DNA from: Rhizobiaceae bacterium
GTDB lineage: Bacteria; Pseudomonadota; Alphaproteobacteria; Rhizobiales; Rhizobiaceae
NCBI GenBank assembly: GCA_019635755.1
Contig: JAHBYW010000013.1
Span: 1-39,956, forward strand
DNA: 39,956 bases
Direction of reading: 5' to 3'
Shown here: positions 17,720 to 24,330 of the stretch, piece by piece
Position numbering within the stretch: position 1 is the first letter of the stretch
Layout: each line of letters opens with the position of its first letter
Position numbers and translations under genes: made by a program
The notes under the pieces: generated by a model
Told to the model about the DNA's origin: nothing
Seen by the model: the letters and a program-made list of their open reading frames with translations, nothing else
The model's database searches: none

Positions 17720-18002
17720 CCCGCCGCCCTTCCCGCGCGTCCGCGCCCGCAGCCCGATTCATCCGGCGAGACTATTTTCCGCCCGGCTGCGTCCAGTGAG
17801 GTTCAGGCCGCCGTCAGACGGCCGTGTGCGTGACAGCGCACCCCCCGGCCGGGGTGGGTGGCCGCGCGGTTTTGGAATTCGGCAACCGGCCCCTGGGCGC
17901 ATGGGGAGGGGTGGGGCGGGGTCGCGCATGCCCGCACACGCGACACGCTCGCCCGCCCGCACATGCGCGAGGCGCAACCTGCCTCGGCCACATGATTTTC
18001 AA
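17720..18002. other. Non-coding gap between terminase genes with G-quadruplex motif and inverted repeats
   Basis: No good gene is visible here. The plus strand holds four runs of four G separated by single bases (17903-17921, GGGGAGGGGTGGGGCGGGG), a textbook motif for a four-tetrad G-quadruplex. Right next to it is a 9-bp inverted repeat (17922-17930 TCGCGCATG with 17962-17970 CATGCGCGA). A 12-bp palindrome, CCCCGGCCGGGG, lies at 17843-17854. The G-rich strand is the template for terminase transcription. The place is a natural candidate for a packaging site or an expression checkpoint. Confidence 0.6.
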
Positions 18003-18776
18003 TCACGTGGCTTCCGGCTCCGAACCCTTGGTTTGCAAGGCTTCCGGCTCGGCGTGCGGATCGCCCTCGCCTATCCGCACGGCATCGCCATTGATTTCAT
18101 TGAGGTTTTCGCCCCCGAAGATCGACAGCCCGCGCGCCTCGCCGGGCAGCGCCCCGGCGTCCAGCTTGCCGGCCATGAACAGGTGCAGCACGCGCGTCTG
18201 CTGCTCGACATGGTGCTTCTTCGCTAGGTCGAAAGGCACCAGGTCCGCCGCCGCCTTCGCCTGTATCGCCAGCACCTTCAGCGGGTCGGCCGGCTGGATG
18301 ATGACGCGGCCCTCGCCGTCGACGTAGGGATGGCCGTCATCGTCCTTCATTGGCGTGCCAAGCGCGCGCGCCAGCTCCATCGTGTCGGCCGTCTGGATCA
18401 GGCTCAACGTCACCGCCGGATGCCGGTGGCCCATGGCGTCGAGATAGTCGAAGACGGCGCTGTTGCGCCTGTTCTGGCTGCCTGCCGGCCTCCCCCGCGC
18501 CCGCCGTGCCGAGGCAACCTTGTTCGCCGCCGCCGCCAGCGTGTCGAGGTCTTCGAGGTCGGGCGAGCCGGCTATCAGGTCCAGCTGCTCGGCCTCGCCG
18601 CCCAGCTGCGCCGCCAGCGCGGCGATGTCGGCCGCGATCGCCTCGCGCCTGGTCGCCTCGGCCTGCGCCGATCCAGCCGCCGGCGCGCCGCCAGCGCCGG
18701 GATCGCGCGGTGTGCGTGCCTCTCCAGTCCACTTTTCGGCCGATCCGGCGGCCGCCGCGTCGTCATCCTGCGCCAT
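18003..18776 (-). CDS. Putative terminase small subunit
   Basis: A 257-aa protein directly upstream of the large terminase. Residues 1-45 are low-complexity. Residues 45-90 form a helical Ala/Leu/Glu region. A basic GRPAGSQNRR element at 95-104 resembles an AT-hook and is followed by a helical domain (YLDAMGHRHPAVTLSLIQTA) and a C-terminal acidic tail. Small terminases commonly combine a DNA-binding N-terminal half with an oligomer region, and GRPxGSxNRR proteins are frequent in this spot. I chose the ATG at 18776; an upstream ATG at 18812 is possible, and neither has a strong ribosome site. It would recognise the packaging site, perhaps the repeat cluster just upstream or the structured gap downstream. 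Confidence 0.55.
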   Translation of the reverse strand: MAQDDDAAAAGSAEKWTGEARTPRDPGAGGAPAAGSAQAEATRREAIAADIAALAAQLGGEAEQLDLIAGSPDLEDLDTLAAAANKVASARRARGRPAGSQNRRNSAVFDYLDAMGHRHPAVTLSLIQTADTMELARALGTPMKDDDGHPYVDGEGRVIIQPADPLKVLAIQAKAAADLVPFDLAKKHHVEQQTRVLHLFMAGKLDAGALPGEARGLSIFGGENLNEINGDAVRIGEGDPHAEPEALQTKGSEPEAT

Positions 18777-18825
18777 GAGCCGATTGTTTATTCGCCGCGC
18801 CGGCGGTCGCATGCCGGGCGCTGCC

Positions 18826-19061
18826 GGTTACGCCGGCAGGCGGCTTTGTAACTCAAGTGTAACCGCCAATTCCCCAGTATTTCCAAGCGGATATACATGC
18901 CGGTTACGTGGTTACATGGTTACAGTCACACGCGCCTCCGCTCGCGCGCGCGCGTGAGAAAGGTCCGTAAAGCGGTAACCGTGTAACCGACATGCCAAGC
19001 ACCTGATTTGATTGATGTTTCCCGGTTACGTCGCGGTTACGTCCGGTTACGTGATGTAACC
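18826..19061. repeat. Cluster of eleven GGTTAC/GTAACC sites: candidate origin or terminase/regulator binding region
   Basis: GGTTAC occurs at 18826, 18902, 18910, 18918, 19024, 19035 and 19045, and its complement GTAACC at 18859, 18975, 18983 and 19056. Most copies read CGGTTACRT. Three copies follow each other every 8 bp from 18902, two reverse copies are also 8 bp apart, and the last forward set is spaced 11 and 10 bp. An AT-richer stretch (ACCTGATTTGATTGATGTTT) lies between the groups at about 19001-19020. No gene covers the region; it separates the late minus-strand operon from the plus-strand cassette. Iteron-like repeats of this kind occur at replication origins and at packaging sites. 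Confidence 0.7.
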
Positions 19062-19252
19062 CACCCGCGCCCGTCCCGAGGTGCTGAAACGCTCGCACGC
19101 CGCACGCGCTGACAACTGCTCGCGCGTCTTTCAGCGCTGCCCAAGCCGCTTCGCGACGCAGCGCGAGTCCACATTCTCCCCCTCGGGGCGGGGGAACGAC
19201 TGTCAATTGAGAGGGCGCGGGCGCGGGCGGAAATGGGCGGGGAAAAAGGCGC

Positions 19253-19281
19253 TTGACTTGTGCGAAGTTTTCGCACATATT
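19253..19281 (+). promoter_or_regulatory. Promoter with palindromic operator in the spacer
   Basis: A -35 TTGACT (19253-19258), a 17-bp spacer and a -10 CATATT (19276-19281). The spacer is almost filled by a perfect inverted repeat, TGTGCGAAGTTTTCGCACA (19259-19277: 8-bp arms, 3-bp centre), which also overlaps the -10. A protein bound there must block RNA polymerase. The first gene starts 51 nt beyond the -10. The HTH protein encoded last in the cassette (19975-20376) is the obvious candidate repressor. Confidence 0.8.
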
Positions 19282-19332
19282 CGGTTTGTCAACGCGACGG
19301 GATGGCCCGACGCAAGAGGTAGGAGACCTAAG

Positions 19333-19524
19333 ATGACCCGCACCGTTTCGAAGACAGAGTTCGATGCCTTTGTCGCGGCGAACTGCCCGGCGCACATTCG
19401 CGACGAGCCTCGCGTCGAAAAGGACGTCGAATATAGCTACGACTGTTATGATAACGGTGAAGGTGAAGAGGTCGCTTTCGCCACCTACAGGACCGGCTCC
19501 GAACCGGTCTATACGATCCGCTAA
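19333..19524 (+). CDS. Small acidic protein of the moron cassette (63 aa)
   Basis: A 63-aa protein with about 13 acidic and 7 basic residues and no membrane segment. Most of the charge lies in the second half (DVEYSYDCYDNGEGEEVAFA). AGGAG lies 7 nt before the ATG. It is the first gene behind a strong operator-controlled promoter and is transcribed against both neighbouring modules. I recognise no family. Its size, acidity and place upstream of a small HTH gene are those of anti-CRISPR genes, but this is an inference from architecture only. It could equally be a small inhibitor of a host enzyme or a superinfection factor. Confidence 0.75.
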   Translation: MTRTVSKTEFDAFVAANCPAHIRDEPRVEKDVEYSYDCYDNGEGEEVAFATYRTGSEPVYTIR

Positions 19525-19528
19525 CGCC

Positions 19529-19978
19529 ATGACGCAGCCAGAGAAGCCGGCCAAAGGGGGCGGAATGCTGCCCCCCAGGCCATGGGAGGCGCAGCCCGAG
19601 CGGCGCATGCTTGCGCTGCGGGTCGGAGGGCAGGCCACCCCGTCGGATATCGCGATCGGTTGGACACTATTGGGCCTGAAGGACGAGCGGATTCTTCGCC
19701 AGGGCGAGGAGGTGTTTCGCGACGGCCAGACCGATCGTCAGAAAATCGCCGAAGCGATCACAATCTGGAAACTCAACCGCCCTCCGGCGGAGTATGACGA
19801 CGCAGGCAACGAGTTGCGGCCAATGGTCCGCCTTTATCGTTACACCCACAAGTCGTTCGCGCGCAGCCGCGCGCATCACGAGGGCATGACCTTCGACGCG
19901 CACAGGGCACAGCTCGACGCGCTGGCGAGCGCGCTGCGCGACGAAGGCGCTGACGTTATCTTTGAGGTCGTGAGATGA
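19529..19978 (+). CDS. Unknown protein of the moron cassette (149 aa)
   Basis: A 149-aa protein that starts 4 nt after the previous stop and overlaps the next start by ATGA, so the three genes form one unit. The first 30 residues are Pro/Gly-rich. The middle (GWTLLGLKDERILRQGEEVF) and the C-terminal helix (DAHRAQLDALASALRDEGAD) look like a small folded protein. There is no signal peptide, membrane segment or enzyme motif. I do not recognise it. Candidate for a second effector of the cassette. Confidence 0.7.
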   Translation: MTQPEKPAKGGGMLPPRPWEAQPERRMLALRVGGQATPSDIAIGWTLLGLKDERILRQGEEVFRDGQTDRQKIAEAITIWKLNRPPAEYDDAGNELRPMVRLYRYTHKSFARSRAHHEGMTFDAHRAQLDALASALRDEGADVIFEVVR

Positions 19979-20376
19979 CGCCGCTGGCACTACTTGTCGG
20001 ACTTGCCGGCCTGTCGCAAAGCGAAAGCGCCGCATTTCTCAAAATGTCGCCGTCGTCGATCGACAAGATGTCTCGCGGGGTCAGGTCGACACCGCCCGGC
20101 ATTCTTGAGGCGTTGCGCGCCCTGATCGAGCGGCAGGCCGAAATCGCCGGCGCAACGCTCGACATGATCGAAAAAGGCGAGCCGGAAACAGTAGAGCTTG
20201 GCTATCCTGCCGACGATCACGAGGCGCAGTCTCTCGGCTGGCCCTGCGTCAGCGCCTGGGCGGGCATGGCGGCCCGGATCGTTGCAGAATCTCCGGTCCC
20301 GGTCAGACTGGTGCCGCGAGGCACCACCGTTGCGACCGCCGCAGCGGTGGACATCCACGACAGGCACCGGCGCTGA
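19975..20376 (+). CDS. Helix-turn-helix protein, probable autorepressor of the cassette (Aca-like)
   Basis: A 133-aa protein with an N-terminal helix-turn-helix of XRE type at about residues 13-35 (LSQSESAAFLKMSPSSIDKM). A long helix follows (ILEALRALIERQAEIAGATL) and then a C-terminal part with GWPCVSAWAGMAARI. The general plan (HTH, then a helix ending in D-M-I-E-K-G-E, then a small C-terminal domain) recalls DUF1870/Aca2-type regulators, but I cannot show homology. It is the last gene of the cassette, followed by an intrinsic terminator. The likely target is the 19-bp palindrome in the promoter at 19259-19277. Confidence 0.7.
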   Translation: MTPLALLVGLAGLSQSESAAFLKMSPSSIDKMSRGVRSTPPGILEALRALIERQAEIAGATLDMIEKGEPETVELGYPADDHEAQSLGWPCVSAWAGMAARIVAESPVPVRLVPRGTTVATAAAVDIHDRHRR

Positions 20377-20397
20377 TGCTGGACGGAAGACGATTGC

Positions 20398-20423
20398 GGC
20401 CCCGCCATCGTGCGGGGCCTTTT
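20398..20423 (+). terminator. Intrinsic terminator of the moron cassette
   Basis: A GC-rich 8-bp stem (GGCCCCGC with GCGGGGCC, 6-nt loop) followed by TTTT, 21 nt after the stop of the HTH gene. Read from the minus strand there is no T-run, so it acts for the plus-strand cassette and shields the convergent helicase gene that ends at 20430. Confidence 0.85.
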
Positions 20424-20429
20424 CGCGTT

Positions 20430-22358
20430 CTACTCCCCCGCCGCCTTCGCCGCATACTCGCCGAACGCCACCATATCCACCACGAGGCACCTGGTCGCCT
20501 TGCCGTTGATCTTCACCACGCGGCCGGCCGGGTCGATGATGTCGCCCGGCGCCTGCTTCAGCGCGGTCCACCAGCCGCCGTCGCGAAACTCCGTGTCGGC
20601 AAACAGCCGCTTCAGATACGGCCCTTCCTTGGGCACGGCGAGGCCGTAGCGGCGGCCGGGCTCCAGCTCGGCCGCCGACAGGTTGAGCAGCTGCAGCCGC
20701 TCCTGCGCGTCGCGCAGGCCCAGCCCTTCGGGATAGGGCTGCTTCGAGGCCAGCTTCTCCATGGTCGCGCCGACCATGGGTTTCACGCCCTCGCGCCACG
20801 CGTCGATGGCGCTGTCCAGCAAATGGTTGACGCAGCGGTGCCAGTTGTCCAGCCGCTCGGTGCGCTCCATGCGCGTCGCCTCGGCGATGATCTCGCCCAG
20901 CCGCGCCTCGGTCATCGGCAGGCCGGTTTCCTCCATCGCGTCCTGTCCCACCAGCAGCTCGGCCGCCGCCAGCAGCGTGCCGTAGGTGTTGATCGCACGG
21001 CTGTCGAGGCCCTGTTCCTTCAGCGTCGCCCACCAGCTCGGCAGGATTTTTTCGCGAAAGGCGTCCCAGCCGTCCATCACCTGGCGCAGCAGCATGCGGC
21101 CGTCCACCTCGGGCTTCACCTCCGGCGCGCGCATGGTCACGTGCTCCAGCCGGCGCAGATTGAGAAAGGCCATGCGGCTGCGGCTGGCGTCGGTCATGGG
21201 CGGCGGGTTGATGGCGGAAAAGAAGAAAGACAGCCGCAGCGAAAAGCTCACCGCCTCGTGGTCGGCTCCGCCGCGGCCCATTTCCGCGCCGGTATAGGCA
21301 ATGCGCGAAAGGTCGATGATCGCCTGGGCGCGGCTGGAGCCGGGCACGTTCTCCAGCTCGTCGACCAGCGCCGGCAGGCTGTCGGTCTTCTGCCGCTGGT
21401 AGATGCCGGCGGCCGTGGTGTCGGCGAATGCGGTCACCGCGCCGGCAAGCACATGCTTCACCAGCTCGTGCAGCGTGCTCTTGCCGACGCCGGCGCCGCC
21501 GACCGTGAAGATGACGGGCCGCTGCTCCAGCGCGCCGCCCATCAGGGCGGTGGCGATCCAGCCGATCACCAGCAGCGGGTCGAGATAGGGCCGCTCCCAG
21601 TTCCAAGAGCGCAGGTCGCGCAGGATCCGCAGCGCCGGGCTCTCCTCGATCGCCACGGGCTCCGCCCAGGGCGCAACGGTCGCGGCCTGCCGCGTATAGA
21701 GGAAGCCGTCATGCTCTGCCGGTTTCGAGCGTTCGAGCTTGCCGCGCGCATTCACGCTCCACAGCTGGTCGCCGCTGTGCCAGATGAAGCGCTCGGCCTT
21801 GTCCTTCCAGCCGCCGCGGCCGCGATGCTGGGCGGCGGGATCGAACAGCGGCCGGCGGGCGGCGGCGTTCACCAGCGCCATCATTGCCTTGTCGCGCTCC
21901 ACGCGGTTGATGAACTTCTTTTCCTTCTCCTCGCCGTCCTCGATCACCTTTTTCTTGCCCCAGCCGGGCCATGCCCAAAGCAGATAGTTGAGCTGCGGGG
22001 CAAACAGGCCGGTCAGCGCCGGCATGTCCCAGCGCTCCACGCAGGTCAGCATGTTGGCGGCGTTGATGAGCCACACCTTGCCCTCGGCGTCGCGGCCGAC
22101 CACGTGCACGGGACAGCCGGGCGGCAGCGCGTCATGCGGAAACCCGTCCCACAGGCCGGGCAGCACGCCGTCGCGCGCCATGTGCGGGTCGGGGTCTGCT
22201 GTGCCCGCCTGCTCGTCCAGCTGGCGGCGGGCATCGGCGAAGATGGCGCGGATCGCGGCGCGGCCGGTCTGCGTGCCGGCCGGCTTCTTTGCCCGCTCCG
22301 GCTTTTCCGGTTTGGCGGCCGGGCCGGTTGCGTAGGGATCGTAGCTGTCGTCGGCCAT
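20430..22358 (-). CDS. SF3/D5-like replicative helicase
   Basis: A 642-aa ATPase. Walker A is GGAGVGKST at residues 287-295. The Walker B strand is LPALVDELEN at 328-337 (Asp333, Glu334). A sensor-type strand reads SFFFSAINPPP and an arginine follows in the MTDASRSRM segment, as in D5/P4-type superfamily 3 helicases. The first 60 residues are a charged linker; residues 60-270 are the N-terminal region such enzymes use for primase or DNA contacts. The gene is last in the early operon, after a 95-bp gap with a strong hairpin. With the Toprim primase at 24327-25478 it would form the phage replication machinery. The family is secure; loading partner and polarity are not visible. Confidence 0.85.
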   Translation of the reverse strand: MADDSYDPYATGPAAKPEKPERAKKPAGTQTGRAAIRAIFADARRQLDEQAGTADPDPHMARDGVLPGLWDGFPHDALPPGCPVHVVGRDAEGKVWLINAANMLTCVERWDMPALTGLFAPQLNYLLWAWPGWGKKKVIEDGEEKEKKFINRVERDKAMMALVNAAARRPLFDPAAQHRGRGGWKDKAERFIWHSGDQLWSVNARGKLERSKPAEHDGFLYTRQAATVAPWAEPVAIEESPALRILRDLRSWNWERPYLDPLLVIGWIATALMGGALEQRPVIFTVGGAGVGKSTLHELVKHVLAGAVTAFADTTAAGIYQRQKTDSLPALVDELENVPGSSRAQAIIDLSRIAYTGAEMGRGGADHEAVSFSLRLSFFFSAINPPPMTDASRSRMAFLNLRRLEHVTMRAPEVKPEVDGRMLLRQVMDGWDAFREKILPSWWATLKEQGLDSRAINTYGTLLAAAELLVGQDAMEETGLPMTEARLGEIIAEATRMERTERLDNWHRCVNHLLDSAIDAWREGVKPMVGATMEKLASKQPYPEGLGLRDAQERLQLLNLSAAELEPGRRYGLAVPKEGPYLKRLFADTEFRDGGWWTALKQAPGDIIDPAGRVVKINGKATRCLVVDMVAFGEYAAKAAGE

Positions 22359-22383
22359 GCGCCTGCATCATTCTGGATAAAGA

Positions 22384-22418
22384 GGCGGCGGCGCTCTGGG
22401 GTCGCCAGCGCCGCCGCC
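22384..22418 (-). other. Hairpin ahead of the helicase gene, attenuator-like
   Basis: A perfect 12-bp stem (22384-22395 with 22407-22418, arm GGCGGCGGCGCT) with an 11-nt loop. On the minus strand it is followed by TCTTTAT, a poor but visible U-rich stretch. It lies 26 nt before the helicase start. It may stop part of the early transcripts or protect the upstream message. Confidence 0.55.
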
Positions 22419-22453
22419 AGTCTGCCGGTCCGAAGGGAGGAACGGGACCGGGG

Positions 22454-23710
22454 TCAGAGACGCCGCGCGATCTCGGTGCGCGGGTCGGGGTCGTAGGGTG
22501 CCATGGCCAGCTCGTCGCGGCTGCGCACGCCCTGCGGCCGGCGCATGAGCTCGGCGCCGACCGCCTTCGCCTTCTCGACCAGGTCGAGCTGGTCGAGAGC
22601 GTTCAGCGTGAACGCGAACACCGCCCACGCCACCGCCACCCGGCCCGTGGCCTCTCTCGTCTCCCGATGTCCGTTTATCCGAAGGTGGATGACGATGGTT
22701 TCCGGCTTCGCGTCGCGATTTGCACGCAGGAAGGCAGCGGCCAGGTGCGCTCTGGCATGGGACATCGCATCGCCGGCAAGATTGAGATCATCGCCATACC
22801 GGTCGGGGTTGTCGCCCGTGACACGCGAGCCGGCGAGCGTCGCCGCGAGAACGTTGTCGTCCCACTTCGGCCCGCGGTCCTCGGGCTCGATCGGCGTCTC
22901 TGCCGGCGGCGGCGGCAGGTTCGCGGCCTTGCGATACCAGCGCTGGTCGGCCCAGTCGCTGGCCGCGAGACCGCCCGCGATCGCCGCCCTTACGCCGAAC
23001 TCGGTCAGGAAGTTCCAGCCGTTCCACCGCCACGCCATGCCTGCGTCGACCAGTTCGCTCCGCTCGTCCTTCGAGATCAGGTCGCCATCCCATGTCGGCC
23101 CGTCGACGAAGAGCTGCATCAGCACCTCGCTCTCGGAAGCCCATGGCGGCGTCGGCTCCAAGCCGAGAGCGCCACTGATTGCGCGACCGAGAGCGCCGCT
23201 GGCTACAGCCGCGTCATCAGCAGCCGCAGCAGCCCCGGCATTTTCGGCCGGGTCGGCGGCAGCGCCGTCGAGAGGCGGGGCATCGAGGGGCCAGTCTGCG
23301 ACGTTAAGGCCGCCATCGAGCTCGCCGGCGGCGGGGCCATCATCATCCGCAAGGCGCGCGAGCTCATCGGCGGTCGCGGCCCCGTCAGGATCACCGAGCC
23401 CCGGTGCGGCCACGTCCGCGTCAGCACCTGATCCCTGCCCTTCCACGCCATGGCCGTCGCCCTCCGTCACCTTCGCCTCGCCTTCCTCAACTGCGCCAGC
23501 ATCGGGCGCATCCGCGCCAGCATCAGCCGTGCCCGGCTTCGCCCCGGCATCCAGGGCAGCGGCCGGCTCACCATCGCCGGCGGGCGCGGGCGCTCCCGCC
23601 TCCTCGGCGGCAGCCGGTCCAGCGCCAGCAGCGCCGGTTCCGTCAGCGGGCGCAGCACCCGGCGCATCACCAGCATCGAAGGCACCACGGCTCTTTCCTT
23701 TCCTGCTCAT
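22454..23710 (-). CDS. Acidic low-complexity protein with a C-terminal domain (418 aa)
   Basis: A 418-aa protein. Residues 10-185 are almost only Ala, Gly, Asp, Glu and Pro and must be strongly acidic and unfolded. Residues about 190-260 hold a compact domain with LMQLFVDGPTWDGDLISKDE and WRWNGWNFLTEFG, a pattern I know from small alphaproteobacterial phage proteins (WDGDLxSKxxRdeLVxxG...GW). Residues 300-418 are helical and end basic. GGGAG lies about 8 nt before the ATG. The function is unknown. Its place between primase and helicase genes suggests a replication or DNA-handling role; the acidic half could mimic DNA or keep the protein soluble. Confidence 0.7.
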   Translation of the reverse strand: MSRKGKSRGAFDAGDAPGAAPADGTGAAGAGPAAAEEAGAPAPAGDGEPAAALDAGAKPGTADAGADAPDAGAVEEGEAKVTEGDGHGVEGQGSGADADVAAPGLGDPDGAATADELARLADDDGPAAGELDGGLNVADWPLDAPPLDGAAADPAENAGAAAAADDAAVASGALGRAISGALGLEPTPPWASESEVLMQLFVDGPTWDGDLISKDERSELVDAGMAWRWNGWNFLTEFGVRAAIAGGLAASDWADQRWYRKAANLPPPPAETPIEPEDRGPKWDDNVLAATLAGSRVTGDNPDRYGDDLNLAGDAMSHARAHLAAAFLRANRDAKPETIVIHLRINGHRETREATGRVAVAWAVFAFTLNALDQLDLVEKAKAVGAELMRRPQGVRSRDELAMAPYDPDPRTEIARRL

Positions 23711-23732
23711 CTCGGTTCTCCCTGTTGGCCCG

Positions 23733-24011
23733 TCAGAACGGGATCTCGTCGCCGATCTTGTTGCGGTGCAGCTGGTCGGCCGCGCAGTCGAGCAGCGCCT
23801 TCAGCCGGTTGTTCTCGGCCTGCATCGCGTCGAGCCGCCGGTAGAGGTTGCCCTTGTGCTCGTTGCCCCGGCGCAGCGCCTCACGGAATTCCTCGATCGT
23901 CTCCGGCTCCCAATATGCGCCGGCCGCGAGGTTCGGCCGCGGGCGCGATACGCGCCGTGGCGACTTGGTGACGGCCTTCTCCGCCGGCTTCGTCTTCGAT
24001 GCGGCGCCCAT
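23733..24011 (-). CDS. Unknown early protein (92 aa)
   Basis: A 92-aa protein, strongly basic in the first 35 residues (KTKPAEKAVTKSPRRVSRPR). A helix rich in Asn, Arg and Leu at 50-85 (LYRRLDAMQAENNRLKALLD) looks like a short coiled coil. It starts one base after the previous stop, with GGAGGG about 9 nt upstream. No family recognised. The basic arm and coiled coil could bind DNA as a dimer. Confidence 0.65.
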   Translation of the reverse strand: MGAASKTKPAEKAVTKSPRRVSRPRPNLAAGAYWEPETIEEFREALRRGNEHKGNLYRRLDAMQAENNRLKALLDCAADQLHRNKIGDEIPF

Positions 24012-24012
24012 G

Positions 24013-24330
24013 TCAGCGGCCCTCCGCGGCGAGCCGTTCGCGCAGCGCATAGCCCTCGAGGGTCCACATCTGGCGGATGCAGTCTTCGGTCGCGAACTTC
24101 TTGCCGAGCTCGGCATCGAAATTCGCCGGGTCGGCCGGCGCCGACTTGCCCACCAGCACGAAACCGTTTTTCAGCTGCACCACGGCGATAGTCATGTGCG
24201 GGCAGATCGGCGGGTTCAGCGTCTCGATCCGCTCGATCTTCGCATGCAGCGACTCGAGCGTGACGCGGTCGGCCGTCTTCGCGACGGCGGCCGCCTCGCG
24301 CTCGCTCTGTTCAAGGCTTCCCATCTTCAT
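24013..24330 (-). CDS. N4 gp49 / Sf6 gp66-like protein
   Basis: A 105-aa protein that matches, from memory, the phage family named after N4 gp49 and Sf6 gp66 (PF13876). It has a leading VTLESLHAKIERI helix, a strand with VVQLKNGFVLVGKSA, a following NFDAELGKKFA segment and a final IRQMWTLEGYALRERL helix. The family is widespread in phages and its function is unknown. It overlaps the primase stop (ATGA) and belongs to the replication block. Confidence 0.8.
   Translation of the reverse strand: MKMGSLEQSEREAAAVAKTADRVTLESLHAKIERIETLNPPICPHMTIAVVQLKNGFVLVGKSAPADPANFDAELGKKFATEDCIRQMWTLEGYALRERLAAEGR

Noticed and set aside
17796-18327. Plus-strand genes across the terminase gap
   Set aside because: Frames are Arg/Pro/Gly-rich, have no ribosome site and overlap the putative small terminase; the gap looks structural.
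20376-22496. 706-codon plus-strand frame opposite the helicase
   Set aside because: The minus strand holds clear Walker A and B motifs; the plus frame runs through the terminator region and has no motif.
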